This document shows, piece after piece, positions 8,362-17,480 of a stretch of DNA of 64,000 nucleotides. Location of the stretch: positions 38,999 through 102,998 of the forward strand of contig NZ_JAGGLL010000019.1 of NCBI RefSeq assembly GCF_017874425.1, written 5' to 3'. The notes under the pieces are model-generated. The model made no database searches. It was not told where the DNA came from and saw only the letters and a list, made by a program, of their open reading frames with translations. The position numbers were made by a program, and so were the translations under genes. The DNA is from Clostridium punense. Its GTDB lineage: Bacteria > Bacillota > Clostridia > Clostridiales > Clostridiaceae. How positions within the stretch are numbered: the stretch's first letter is position 1; every line of letters starts with the position of its first letter.

Positions 8362-9441
8362 CTAAATAGCTGCTTCCTTAGACCTAAAATTTTCACTACA
8401 AAAATCAATCCAACTTTCTTTATTAAAATTAGAACACATACCGTAGCTTTGAAGCTCATCAACCCAGTTTCTCATTCTTAAATAATCTATTTCAATTTCC
8501 TTATGTGTCATAATGGTCATAGTTTCAATGGTCTTCTCAACATCATTACCCTTTATATAGCAAAAAAGACACTGCCATATTAAACTCTCTTCTGTCTTTG
8601 ATGCAGCTTCTAAATACTCTCCCCACTGATGCCATTCAGACTCTGATAAATCTTTTAAATTTTCAATTGGAGGAAATGAAGTAAAGGAATAGTAATGATT
8701 AACAAATTTAAAGCCCAATTTTTCCGCTATTGCTCTTGATCCTTTATTTGAGTCCACACAAAGCCAATGAATTTTATCATAGCCTTTGTTAAAGCATTCT
8801 TTAACTGTTGCAGCCACTACTATCTTTGCAAAACCATTCTTTCTATATCTATCATCGGTGTGTATTCCAATTGCAATTTCCTTCTTAAATCTACAATCAC
8901 TCATTGACCAGCTTACAATTGTCTTATCATTGTGTATCATATATCCTGAGCCATACTTTTCAAAGTTTTCATCATCCCCAAAATTCTCTGCCCATTCTAA
9001 TACATGTTCTAGATTTTCAAAGGTACTTTTCCTTAATAAAGATAAATTCACTTTTTCTAAAATATATCCCTGTCCTAAGGTGTATTTACACTCTATAAAC
9101 TCATTTTTAGTTAAAACATAATGCCTTCTCTTATATTTCTTAACAAAAGAATTCTTATGAACAGTTGGTATCTTGTCCAACCATTCATTAGAATCTGGAG
9201 TTAAGGGTTCCCAAAAATCCAATTCAGAGGCTATCTCTGAATTAAAAACTTCATCATCTACACTACCAGCAATTAAATTGCACTCACTAGTCTTTATTAA
9301 CGCTACCGTTGGATTATCAGCATTATTTACATATATATCCCCTGGATTTTCGCCACTTATGACAGAAAATACTGATAATTCATCTTGTAATTTAACAAGC
9401 TGTGTAATTTTCTTGAACTCATTATTATTTAATTTAATCAT
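8362..9441 (-). CDS. GNAT acetyltransferase (GNAT_acetyltran / ZmaR-like)
   Basis: A 359-residue acetyltransferase with the arrangement of the GNAT_acetyltran family (Pfam PF12746): a beta-rich N-terminal domain, a GNAT core with EIAIGIHTDDRYRKNGFAKI (CoA loop) and SNKGSRAIAEKLGFK, then a helical C-terminal extension of about 90 residues. The family includes the zwittermicin self-resistance enzyme ZmaR, so modification of a toxic amine is conceivable but unproven. It lies 16 bases after the hydrolase at 9458, suggesting co-transcription. A relic of a second copy's 3' end is present at 11253-11312. Confidence 0.8.
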   Translation of the reverse strand: MIKLNNNEFKKITQLVKLQDELSVFSVISGENPGDIYVNNADNPTVALIKTSECNLIAGSVDDEVFNSEIASELDFWEPLTPDSNEWLDKIPTVHKNSFVKKYKRRHYVLTKNEFIECKYTLGQGYILEKVNLSLLRKSTFENLEHVLEWAENFGDDENFEKYGSGYMIHNDKTIVSWSMSDCRFKKEIAIGIHTDDRYRKNGFAKIVVAATVKECFNKGYDKIHWLCVDSNKGSRAIAEKLGFKFVNHYYSFTSFPPIENLKDLSESEWHQWGEYLEAASKTEESLIWQCLFCYIKGNDVEKTIETMTIMTHKEIEIDYLRMRNWVDELQSYGMCSNFNKESWIDFCSENFRSKEAAI

Positions 9442-9457
9442 TCCATGCCCCCAATTC

Positions 9458-10624
9458 TTATATTACTTCTCCATCTGCATTAATAACACTTAGCTCTGAA
9501 TAACCGGTTTCCATATTTATAAAGTTTTCATATTCCTTTGTGTTTCCATGCAGAAACTCATTAAAAAATCTCACAGTAACTTCACTAATAATATTGTGTG
9601 CCCTGTCTATAGACAATCGTCCTCCTAAGCATTCTTCATACTCTCTATTTTCTAAGACTGGCATATCTGAAAAAGTCATATGCTCAGAATGACTTAGCTT
9701 TACGAAGGACTTATAACCTTTTACATATTCATATAAATCTTTCTGTGTTTTCGTTATTATAGATGCTTGTTCAATTGATTCCTTAATTCTTTTTTCGGCC
9801 TCTTCTCTGTCTTCCATATCCTCATACCAGCTATGACATTCATCAATTCTTAATTTTTGAGAAGATGCATGTCTTTTTATTAGTAAATGTGGAGTATAAG
9901 AATTTTCACCAGCAGCCACTCTTTCAGACACCCTGGTATTATGCAAACATCCTTCAAATAAAGCTACGGCTTTTATTCTTGAGTCATCAGCAGCAGCTTC
10001 AAAACATGCCTGTGAGCCTAAAGAAAATCCAATAACTCCAATACTAGAAATATCCAACTTACTCTTAAAAACTTCATCTTCTTTATTAATATAGTTAAGT
10101 TCATCCATTAAAAAAATTATATCTTGTTTCCTTATGCTTATTAGGTTCCTCCACATATTAGGTGAATTAAAATCCCTTAATTCATTTGACATCTCTACAA
10201 TTTCTCCACTTGGCATAACTGTAAATTCAGTTTCGTAGATATGCCCTAAAGTAATTACTATATATCCTTCCTCAACCAGTTTTTTTATAGTAAATATTGA
10301 TGAATCTCTATCACAAGTAAATCCAGGTGAATAAATTACTACAGGATATGAGTAATTTCCCTTTTTCATCGGAGCATCTGTATAAATATTAGTTTCTATG
10401 CTTCTTATGTAACCTTCATCTACCCCTGAGTTTTTCCATTCATCAATAAACCTTTGCTCCTGTGGATTGTATAAATCTATATAAAAAGCCTGTCTATCTA
10501 TATTCCAATTATCATCTACTGGATAAAATACACTTATAATTATTTTTCGTTTTTCCTCACTATTACTAACAACTTCTTTTCTATTTGAATCTGATAGTAC
10601 CTTTACCATTCTTCCAATTCTCAT
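9458..10624 (-). CDS. Alpha/beta hydrolase, PAF-acetylhydrolase/dienelactone-hydrolase-like
   Basis: A 388-residue cytoplasmic serine hydrolase. YPVVIYSPGFTCDRDS near residue 115 forms the oxyanion region, IGVIGFSLGSQACFEAA near 200 carries the nucleophile Ser (G-F-S-L-G), and LSHSEHMTFSD near 315 provides the His. The overall layout matches platelet-activating-factor acetylhydrolase II-type esterases. ATG start with GGGGAGAG upstream. It heads a likely two-gene unit with the GNAT downstream. Confidence 0.8.
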   Translation of the reverse strand: MRIGRMVKVLSDSNRKEVVSNSEEKRKIIISVFYPVDDNWNIDRQAFYIDLYNPQEQRFIDEWKNSGVDEGYIRSIETNIYTDAPMKKGNYSYPVVIYSPGFTCDRDSSIFTIKKLVEEGYIVITLGHIYETEFTVMPSGEIVEMSNELRDFNSPNMWRNLISIRKQDIIFLMDELNYINKEDEVFKSKLDISSIGVIGFSLGSQACFEAAADDSRIKAVALFEGCLHNTRVSERVAAGENSYTPHLLIKRHASSQKLRIDECHSWYEDMEDREEAEKRIKESIEQASIITKTQKDLYEYVKGYKSFVKLSHSEHMTFSDMPVLENREYEECLGGRLSIDRAHNIISEVTVRFFNEFLHGNTKEYENFINMETGYSELSVINADGEVI

Positions 10625-10714
10625 AAACGTCTCTCCCCGTTATCCTCTAATCTTAAAGCTCATTTTAAATTTTATTTAATCATACAAACTAGAAAAGTTT
10701 AAAAGTTAGCCTGC

Positions 10715-11173
10715 TTACCTATGACCATCTAGCTTAGCCTTAGCAAACCCCATATAGGTCATTGTTGCTCCTGCAGATATCTGTGGAATTTCAAAGCCAC
10801 AGTTTTTATAGAAATCATAGTTATTGGGAGTTGTATGCGCCCACCAATTTCCATGAGGCAATTTTTGTAGGCATAACTCTACAAGTTTTTTTCCTATACC
10901 TTTCCCACGATATTCTTTTTTAACTACTAAGTCTTGTATTGTAGCAGTCATAACTCCATCTGACACTACTCTTACCATGCCTATGATATCTTCCTTATGC
11001 CACACAGTGAAAACCCACATTGAGTTTTTAAAGCAAATTTCATACTTTTCATCTTGCCATTGAGGTTGACTATTGCTTGCCCAACCAGCTTCCACATACA
11101 TTTTCTTTATATCGTCGCCTTTTAATCCATTGGCACCCTCTCTAATAATCATGCCTTTATAATATTGGTACAT
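10715..11173 (-). CDS. GNAT N-acetyltransferase
   Basis: A 152-residue single-domain GNAT. IQDLVVKKEYRGKGIGKKLVE is a textbook acetyl-CoA strand and loop (R-G-K-G-I-G), and NNYDFYKNCGFEI closes the fold. The start ATG has AAGGGGGAATAG upstream. The preceding WVFTVWHKEDIIGMVRV strand matches the usual fourth beta strand. Substrate unknown. Confidence 0.88.
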   Translation of the reverse strand: MYQYYKGMIIREGANGLKGDDIKKMYVEAGWASNSQPQWQDEKYEICFKNSMWVFTVWHKEDIIGMVRVVSDGVMTATIQDLVVKKEYRGKGIGKKLVELCLQKLPHGNWWAHTTPNNYDFYKNCGFEIPQISAGATMTYMGFAKAKLDGHR

Positions 11174-11252
11174 AACTATTCCCCCTTAAATGCTTTTTTC
11201 CATTTAAAATTTATAAATAATCACTATTTACTACCTACTGCTTACTTGTCTC

Positions 11253-11312
11253 TTAAAAATTAAAATTTTCACTGCAAAAGTTAATCTAACTTTCTTTAGT
11301 AAAGGTGAACAC
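11253..11312 (-). pseudogene. Relic of a GNAT_acetyltran gene 3' end
   Basis: On the minus strand this ~55-base stretch matches the last coding segment of the GNAT at 8362-9441 (the region encoding CSNFNKESWIDFCSENF) at roughly 80% identity with one gap. It contains stops in every relevant frame, so only a decayed fragment remains. It sits in a 200-base gene-free gap, which suggests that a paralogue once occupied this position. Confidence 0.7.
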
Positions 11313-11371
11313 AAATCATTGAGTTAATGTTCGACAATGTAGTTTCAAATTTTTATAAACCTTTTAAACTC

Positions 11372-11914
11372 TTAATTATTATTCATAAAATCACTTTCTA
11401 GCAAAGCATATATATGACTCCCATACCAACTGTTGTTAAGTTTTCTCACACCTCTTATAGTACCTTCTTTTTTCATTCCTACTTTTATCATAACTTTCTC
11501 TGAACTACTATTTGCATCATTACAAAGAGCTTGTACCCTATGAACCCCTAATTCAGTAAATGCAAATTTTAATACTTCTCTTGTTGCTTCTGGAGCATAT
11601 CCCTTACCCCAATAGTCTGGATGTACATCCCATCCAATTTCCCACTCATTGATAGATTCATCTATTTTCCAAAGGATAATCCTTCCTATAAGTTCACCAG
11701 AAGATAGCTTTACCACCATAAATCTGTACCTATCCCTTGATGTTTTATATTTATCTTGAAGATTATCTCTGAATTTTTTATCTATATACTCCTTTGAAGG
11801 CATTATATCTGATTCATACTTAAGACAGAGTTCATTAGTTTCTAATGTTGAAAAAAACTCATAATCACTTTCTTTAAGTTCCCTTAAAAATAATCTTTCT
11901 GTAACTATTTCCAT
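11372..11914 (-). CDS. GNAT acetyltransferase, RimJ/RimL type
   Basis: A 180-residue protein opening with IVTERLFLRELKESDYEFF, the hallmark of the RimJ/RimL ribosomal-protein acetyltransferase branch. EIGWDVHPDYWGKGYAPEAT is the CoA loop, ANSSSEKVMIKVGM the C-terminal motif, and RKLNNSWYGSHIYALLESDF the usual tail. It may acetylate a protein N-terminus or a small amine. ATG start with GAGGTG upstream. Confidence 0.88.
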   Translation of the reverse strand: MEIVTERLFLRELKESDYEFFSTLETNELCLKYESDIMPSKEYIDKKFRDNLQDKYKTSRDRYRFMVVKLSSGELIGRIILWKIDESINEWEIGWDVHPDYWGKGYAPEATREVLKFAFTELGVHRVQALCNDANSSSEKVMIKVGMKKEGTIRGVRKLNNSWYGSHIYALLESDFMNNN

Positions 11915-11969
11915 TTTACACCTCTATAATTTATTGAATACAAGTTAAAAGCATTCATTTGAATAAAAC

Positions 11970-12055
11970 TCAAGGCAGAATTAAATCCTTTGTTAGTATT
12001 CTACTTTCACTAACTTATAGTAAAAACAGTACTAGGATTTAGAATTCTGCCTTGA
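11970..12055 (-). terminator. Long hairpin (about 20-bp arms), probable terminator
   Basis: TCAAGGCAGAATTAAATCCT at 11970-11989 pairs with 12034-12055 with a two-base bulge, and an inner GTTAGT/ACTAAC stem lies within the loop. Read on the minus strand it is followed by TTTTATTC, consistent with termination after the double-NTF2 gene that ends at 12200. Its size is unusual for a simple terminator. Confidence 0.6.
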
Positions 12056-12199
12056 TTACTTAATTGCTTAGTAAATTATCTTCCTTAATTTTACCATATT
12101 TTTCATTAGACTGCCAAATTTATAATATTATACTATTGATCATTAGCTTTTATCTTTGCAAACTCTAGCTAATCATTAGAATCTAAAGATGACTCTATA

Positions 12200-13435
12200 T
12201 TATAGTTTCCCTTCAAATATCCAATAAGATGGGAATGAAAAATGTATATTTTCAAATACTAAATTTTTATCTTCCTTTGATACTACTGCTGTAAGTCTTA
12301 ATGGAGAAGTGTAAGCTTCACCTGAAGCCCCTTCCCTTAAAGAGCAGGCTACAGCTTTGTGTGCAGCAAATATTTTTTCCTTAGATTCAACATCACTACT
12401 AAATAAATTGCCTAGATCCTTTAAAGTAAGTTCTGCCAGATTATCTTCACTTATATTTTTCTTTAATAATCCAGTAGCTTCAACCCAAATAAGTTCCTTA
12501 TTGTTTTGAGCAATTGCATGGTCTAAGTCTAATGAAAGAGTTAAGTCACCTTGCTGAGAGAAAAATTCACTTATACTATTAACTCCAAAGTGTTGGTTGT
12601 TTTCAGTGCCTATAATTGAAGGTACATTATATTTTGCAAAATATTTTTTCACTACTTCCTGTGAAACTTCACTTTGTCCTATAAGTTCAGTTTCTAAGGT
12701 TCTCAAAAAAGCTTTTAACTCTCCTGTAATCTGATTATTTTTATATTCCTTAACCTTGTTATTTTGATTATTGTAATTCTCTATAAACTCCTCTGAACTT
12801 TCAAAACGTTCATCTGGGAAATTAGATTTTGAAAGTGAAAACTGTAGGTGAGAGATTTTCCACTTACCCCCATCTTTTAAAAGTACTCCACTTAATCCCA
12901 TTGGCCATAGATATTCTCTCTTCTTTCCTTCACGTTGATGGTAAGTTAAGGTTAAAACTTGGTTAATAAAAGCCACCCTTTGCTTTGGTGTAATCTTGCT
13001 ATCTTCAGCAATATTTTTAATAAAATCAACATAGCCATCATATCTTTCTGGAGTGTGCTCAAAGGAATAACTTACAGTACCAGTAGTTGAAAACCAAGCA
13101 GCTTGATTTTTCATAGAAATATGGGCATCTTCCCAGTTAATGTTCACATTTCCCCAATACTCCCAATCACCTTTAATCAACTCCTTAACTTCTTCACTAC
13201 CTAAAAATAATTCCCCAGTTGCAGTGCCTAAAACACAAGTATCTTCTCCCTTAATAAAAAGCTCTTCTACAAAGGTTTCCACCTTTTCTAAATTTCTCTC
13301 AGTATATCCCTGTTGAAACTTTTCAAGGACTTGTCTTATTTCTATATGTGCATCATTGCCATTATTACACTTTTCCATTTTCTCTAATTCCTCATTTATA
13401 TCTCTATCTAATAAATTGATTCCAACTTTTTTCAT
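12200..13435 (-). CDS. Double NTF2-like (SnoaL-type) domain protein, copy 1
   Basis: A 411-residue cytoplasmic protein made of two NTF2-like alpha+beta cones. The first (about 30-205) starts IEIRQVLEKFQQGYTERNLE and ends LSGVLLKDGGKWKISHLQFS. The second (about 240-410) ends with a beta strand near NLVFENIHFSFPSYW. Such domains bind small molecules or act as unspecific hydrolase/isomerase scaffolds, and I see no catalytic signature. It is a paralogue of the gene at 16186-17364; both share the leader GGGGGAATTAATCATG. A GNAT gene lies 22 bases upstream, so they are probably co-transcribed. Confidence 0.75.
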   Translation of the reverse strand: MKKVGINLLDRDINEELEKMEKCNNGNDAHIEIRQVLEKFQQGYTERNLEKVETFVEELFIKGEDTCVLGTATGELFLGSEEVKELIKGDWEYWGNVNINWEDAHISMKNQAAWFSTTGTVSYSFEHTPERYDGYVDFIKNIAEDSKITPKQRVAFINQVLTLTYHQREGKKREYLWPMGLSGVLLKDGGKWKISHLQFSLSKSNFPDERFESSEEFIENYNNQNNKVKEYKNNQITGELKAFLRTLETELIGQSEVSQEVVKKYFAKYNVPSIIGTENNQHFGVNSISEFFSQQGDLTLSLDLDHAIAQNNKELIWVEATGLLKKNISEDNLAELTLKDLGNLFSSDVESKEKIFAAHKAVACSLREGASGEAYTSPLRLTAVVSKEDKNLVFENIHFSFPSYWIFEGKL

Positions 13436-13457
13436 GATTAATTCCCCCTTTTATGAA

Positions 13458-13988
13458 TCACCTTATAGACTTGCTAAAAACATTCTTTGTCAGCTCATAA
13501 TCAACTGACGATTGTAATTCATCAAGTTGATTTTTCCAAGAATTATAATTAACTCTAACCTTACGAAAACCTAGTTTTTCATAAACATGCTGTGCCCTTT
13601 TATTATTTAGGTTTGTATCTAATATTACCTTTGAGTAGCCAAAGTCTTCAAATAATGAAGTAATAAGCATTTTTAATAGCCGTGTTCCAAGGCCTTTCTC
13701 TTGCTTATTCACATCACAAATTTTAATTCCTATTTCTACTATGCCATTACCTTTATTTCGATAATTCATTCCACCAATTGGCACATTTTCATACTCACAA
13801 ATTAATGTGCGACTACCTTCATCTGTATCTTTTGAAAGTTTTTTAGCTATTTCTTCATCAGATATAGAAATCCCCTTTGGAAATCCTGCATGGGCCATAA
13901 CCTTACCATCACGCCACCATTTTCCTAGAATTGCTGCATCCTTTAAGGTTGCATTTCTAATAATTAAATCATTTTCTTTAATTAACAT
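13458..13988 (-). CDS. GNAT acetyltransferase, RimL-like
   Basis: A 176-residue GNAT: LIIRNATLKDAAILGKWW (first strand and helix), GIVEIGIKICDVNKQEKGLGT (CoA loop, Q-E-K-G-L-G) and NLNNKRAQHVYEKLGFRKV (C-terminal motif). ATG start with AGAAGGAATTTGTT upstream. It closely resembles the GNAT at 59274-59831 (shared EIGIKIC/ELGIKIC and NKRAQ), showing two members of one subfamily in the window. Confidence 0.88.
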   Translation of the reverse strand: MLIKENDLIIRNATLKDAAILGKWWRDGKVMAHAGFPKGISISDEEIAKKLSKDTDEGSRTLICEYENVPIGGMNYRNKGNGIVEIGIKICDVNKQEKGLGTRLLKMLITSLFEDFGYSKVILDTNLNNKRAQHVYEKLGFRKVRVNYNSWKNQLDELQSSVDYELTKNVFSKSIR

Positions 13989-14037
13989 AACAAATTCCTT
14001 CTAAAAATATAATATTGATTTTCTTACACCCATACCG

Positions 14038-14469
14038 CTAAATATTCTTCTTCATATAATAAGTGTTATATTCAAAGGGACAATTCTCTAATACTCCGAA
14101 AATCTCATATCCATTTTTAAGATAAAAATCCTTTGCTTGAAATTCAAAAGTTTCTAAGGTTATCATTTTGCACCCCATTTCCTTTGCTGCCTTTTCTGCT
14201 TATTTTAAAAGTTCAGAACCATAACCACTAGTTCTACAGTCCTCTTTAACCCATAAAATATCTATATGGAGATAATCCCATCCGTATATCATACTTATAA
14301 GTCCTGCTAATACTTCTCCACTTTCACCCTTTATGACTCTATTTATTGGTGTAAAGTAAGGTTCTCTTATTGGCGGAACCTTGGATAAGTTATAATCAAC
14401 CAAACTATTATTAACTAAAATTATCTCTTCTCTCGTACCTTCTTCAATAACAAAGTTTTCATTTTTCAC
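14038..14469 (-). pseudogene. GNAT acetyltransferase interrupted by an in-frame stop
   Basis: From the ATG at 14469 the frame reads MKNENFVIEEGTREEIILVN through ILWVKEDCRTSGYGSELLK, then TAA at 14200-14202. The same frame continues as AEKAAKEMGCKMITLETFEF and KDFYLKNGYEIFGV to a natural TAG at 14038. A single CAA-to-TAA change (Gln) would explain it. The truncated 89-residue product stops just after the CoA loop and lacks the last helix and strands, so it is probably inactive. Confidence 0.85.
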
Positions 14470-14558
14470 ATCTCCAAACTAATTCCAAATTCTTCTCTAA
14501 GCTTCTCAAATCTATCTCTTTCAGGAGGCATAATTTCAAAAGTAGGGTTGTACAAAAA
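14468..14558 (-). other. Short spacer with a possible coding remnant
   Basis: Between the two GNAT genes one minus-strand frame reads EIMPPERDRFEKLREEF and ends at a TGA overlapping the ribosome site of the next gene. The ~21 codons look protein-like but have no clear start context. It may be the tail of a deleted gene. Confidence 0.3.
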
Positions 14559-15023
14559 TCAATTCCCCCAATGTTCTTTTGTTGTTTTTGTAATTTTAAA
14601 CCCATTATTCAAATAAAGTTGAACAGCCTCTTTATTTATATCTGCCACATACAAGATAATGTCCTTAACTCCAAGTTGTTGTAAATAGTTAATCCCAAAG
14701 AGTAAAAGCGTCTTCCCATATCCTCTTTTTTGATACTTTTCATTTACAAAGAGATGATCTATTATATTATCATGTATCTCCACAGAGCCTACCATTTCTT
14801 CCTTAATGAACATAAGATAAACTGTATCCTTCTTTTTTATCATGTCTTCTCTTGTGTAAAATTCATCAGGGTCTAAATTTGTAGCTAAACTTAAACTACG
14901 AAAACAATCACAACAAATTTTGCGATAATCCTCATAGTAATCATCACAATAATTAACTAAGCTGACATCAGAACTTACTTCCCCACCATAATATTTCATT
15001 TCATGAACTATAACTTCACTCAT
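14559..15023 (-). CDS. GNAT N-acetyltransferase
   Basis: A 154-residue GNAT with HLFVNEKYQKRGYGKTLL as the CoA strand and loop (Q-K-R-G-Y-G) and INKEAVQLYLNNGFKITKT as the closing motif. The N-terminal 20 residues are an extra acidic/aromatic segment before the fold. GGGGGCTGGGAG lies upstream of the ATG. Substrate unknown. Confidence 0.88.
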   Translation of the reverse strand: MSEVIVHEMKYYGGEVSSDVSLVNYCDDYYEDYRKICCDCFRSLSLATNLDPDEFYTREDMIKKKDTVYLMFIKEEMVGSVEIHDNIIDHLFVNEKYQKRGYGKTLLLFGINYLQQLGVKDIILYVADINKEAVQLYLNNGFKITKTTKEHWGN

Positions 15024-15143
15024 TTTCTCCCAGCCCCCTTTAGAATGTTACTAATCTTTTTATAATATAATTTTCATACAATTCACCTTGATAAAAACCA
15101 TATTGCTAAGTTGCATGTTCTCTCAACTACCTTTGGTAATGCT

Positions 15144-16031
15144 CTAATTCTTACATTCTTTATACCAATAAAAAGTGTAATGTGAATGTTGCTGAAATCC
15201 TAAGTTTTTATAAAACTCATCCGTTGATATTACATAAGCTTTTTTAGCCCCTAATTCTTTACATCTTTTTAAACTTTCTAATACAACTGCTTGTCCAATT
15301 CCTTTTCTTCTATATTCATTTACAGTACATACAGGTTCCACATATGCATAATCCGTACTTTTATCATACCAGCAAGCACAGAAGGCAACCCAATTATCTC
15401 CGTCCTTAGCAACCACATTTAAATAAAAGTTGTTTTGAGGTGCTGAAAGCATTTTTCTAAACTTTGCTATGGTTTCTTCATCTTCAGGTGCATCACCTTC
15501 ATGATCAAAACCATGCCATAGTACTTTATTATAGTTAAAAACATCATCTAAGCTCTTAACATTACTAATCTTTATATTTTCAGGAATAGCATATTTAAGA
15601 TCAACTGTTTCTAGATTTACTTGTAATATATTCTCTTCATTTTCATTTACTTCGAAACTATTTCTTTTTAATAATTCAATTGATTCTTTATCTGCATCAT
15701 TAATTGCTATTCCAAGGCCATTTTCATCCATATAATTCTCAATACAATATTTCAGCATGTATTCTTCTAGAAATTTATACCTTTCATCTGCAAGAAAAAT
15801 TGATTCACCTAAAAGATGGTCATAGGTAGCTATTCCAATTAATTCATTCTCATCAAACCACATTCCTATTTTATCTGATATACTATTATCAAATTCAGCA
15901 TGATGAATCATCCATCCCCATCTAGCCCAATTCCAATTAATGTGCTGTTCACTCTGCTTTGATATTTTTATAAGAAGCTCACTAACCTTAAAATAATCAT
16001 CTTTACAATAATTTTTAAATTTTATATCCAT
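15144..16031 (-). CDS. Tandem-domain GNAT acetyltransferase
   Basis: About 295 residues with two GNAT-like halves. The C-terminal half is canonical: AYVEPVCTVNEYRRKGIGQA (R-R-K-G-I-G) and VISTDEFYKNLGFQQHSHY. The N-terminal half keeps the fold outline (GIATYDHLLGESIF; NDADKESIELLKRNSFEV) but has no glycine-rich CoA loop. The start is placed at ATG 16031, about ten bases after GGGGAG; the upstream in-frame GTG at 16049 lies inside that ribosome site. Confidence 0.8.
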   Translation of the reverse strand: MDIKFKNYCKDDYFKVSELLIKISKQSEQHINWNWARWGWMIHHAEFDNSISDKIGMWFDENELIGIATYDHLLGESIFLADERYKFLEEYMLKYCIENYMDENGLGIAINDADKESIELLKRNSFEVNENEENILQVNLETVDLKYAIPENIKISNVKSLDDVFNYNKVLWHGFDHEGDAPEDEETIAKFRKMLSAPQNNFYLNVVAKDGDNWVAFCACWYDKSTDYAYVEPVCTVNEYRRKGIGQAVVLESLKRCKELGAKKAYVISTDEFYKNLGFQQHSHYTFYWYKECKN

Positions 16032-16185
16032 ATAATCATCTCTCCCCACTCATGGATTCTACCCTTAATATCATCTTTATTAATAGAAATCTCTTTCATT
16101 ACTTTTACCATATAATATATTTAAAATCCCTCTAGTTCACCATAAATTACAAAAGACTTAAGATTTACAATGAGGGATGACTCCA

Positions 16186-17364
16186 TTATTCAAACTTTCT
16201 TACTTCTGGCATGCCCTCATTGTAGTCCGAATACTGAAGATGTTGAACAAGCCATTTACCATCTTTTCTCACCAATACTCCCGAAAACCTCATTGGTACA
16301 ATAAAGGTCTCACCTTTCTGCATCTCGTACATATACCCGATAGTATCATTAAGAGCTTCCAACAATTTATGTTTAGGTGCCTCCTCAGAGCTAAATGTAT
16401 ATTTATTTGAGGAATTGACCCAGCCAAGCATTGTTTTAGCGGTTATATTTCTTTCTAAAAATGCTTTTGTAGTAAAATAAGCAACATCCCCATTAACTGA
16501 AATCAAGGCATTTTCTACATTAAACTTAAAGTCTCCCCAGTACTTCCAATCAGATTCAACAATTCCTCTAGCTGCCTCAACCCCAAGGCAAAGCTCATCT
16601 GCATCTGTACCTATTACTATTAAGTCTTCATTGAGCAGGAAAACTTCCTTCATATATTCATCAACATAATTTACATCTCTTTTTATATATCCATCTTGAA
16701 GTATTTGAATGGTATTTCTTACTTCTTCATACTTAGCCTTTGAATTTACTTCAGGCATTTCAAATATACTTTTAATATAAGTTTCATCATCTAATCTATC
16801 TGGCCATGTCTCAGAATCAAAGGAAAACTGCATCTGATGGAACTTCCAAGCTTGATTTTCCTTTATAAGCACACAAGTAAACCTAACAGGCCATATATAA
16901 TTTTCACCTTTTTCTATCTGTCTTAATGTATTAGCCATTTGACTTGCTGCTTTAAGGGCATCTACCTTGCTTCTATCTTCCCTGTCTAATAGTTCTTTTA
17001 CTTTCTTAATTGTATTTTCAATATATTCATCCTCAGTTATTGTGTTTCTAATAACCCCAAGAGAAACTACCCATGCTACATTTTCATCTGCAAAAATTTT
17101 AGCCTCTTGAAATTTGAAATTTACATCCTTCCAATAGTTATTTTCATTAGCCAGATGAGATTTTATAAGCGTTTTTATATCCTCAGTATTAAAACACCAC
17201 TGCCCCATGCTACTACCAAGTACTGCAAGATCCTCCCTTGAAGAAAATTCTTCGTCTACATAATTATCAACCTTTTTAATATCTTTACATTTGTATAGCT
17301 CTTGAAAATCTCCAAGAACTTTCTTTACTTCTTCAATTGAATTTATATTTTTATATCTTTCCAT
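16186..17364 (-). CDS. Double NTF2-like (SnoaL-type) domain protein, copy 2
   Basis: About 392 residues in two NTF2-like domains: the first (about 5-195) ends FTCVLIKENQAWKFHQMQFS, the second (about 210-390) ends FSGVLVRKDGKWLVQHLQYS. These two strands also resemble each other and those of the copy at 12200-13435, so the architecture arose by internal duplication followed by gene duplication. The start at ATG 17364 is chosen from GGGGGAATTAATC upstream, identical to the leader of copy 1. Function unknown; no catalytic residues recognised. Confidence 0.75.
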   Translation of the reverse strand: MERYKNINSIEEVKKVLGDFQELYKCKDIKKVDNYVDEEFSSREDLAVLGSSMGQWCFNTEDIKTLIKSHLANENNYWKDVNFKFQEAKIFADENVAWVVSLGVIRNTITEDEYIENTIKKVKELLDREDRSKVDALKAASQMANTLRQIEKGENYIWPVRFTCVLIKENQAWKFHQMQFSFDSETWPDRLDDETYIKSIFEMPEVNSKAKYEEVRNTIQILQDGYIKRDVNYVDEYMKEVFLLNEDLIVIGTDADELCLGVEAARGIVESDWKYWGDFKFNVENALISVNGDVAYFTTKAFLERNITAKTMLGWVNSSNKYTFSSEEAPKHKLLEALNDTIGYMYEMQKGETFIVPMRFSGVLVRKDGKWLVQHLQYSDYNEGMPEVRKFE

Positions 17365-17397
17365 GATTAATTCCCCCATATAATTTATTTTTGCACT

Positions 17398-17480
17398 TTA
17401 GTCATTAATTAAATACATATCGTTGATTGTTTTATTTTTAATAAATCCTATGTGTTCATAAATTTTCAATGCTGGATTAT
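17398..17480 (-). pseudogene. C-terminal relic of a GNAT gene
   Basis: The minus strand encodes GNNPALKIYEHIGFIKNKTI and then NDMYLIND before TAA at 17398-17400. N-P-A-L-K-I-Y-E-H-I-G-F is a typical last-helix motif of GNAT enzymes. No upstream CoA-loop sequence remains in frame; the neighbouring bases give YKETVKLISDFEWE in another frame, suggesting a frameshifted remainder. Only about 28 codons survive. Confidence 0.7.
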
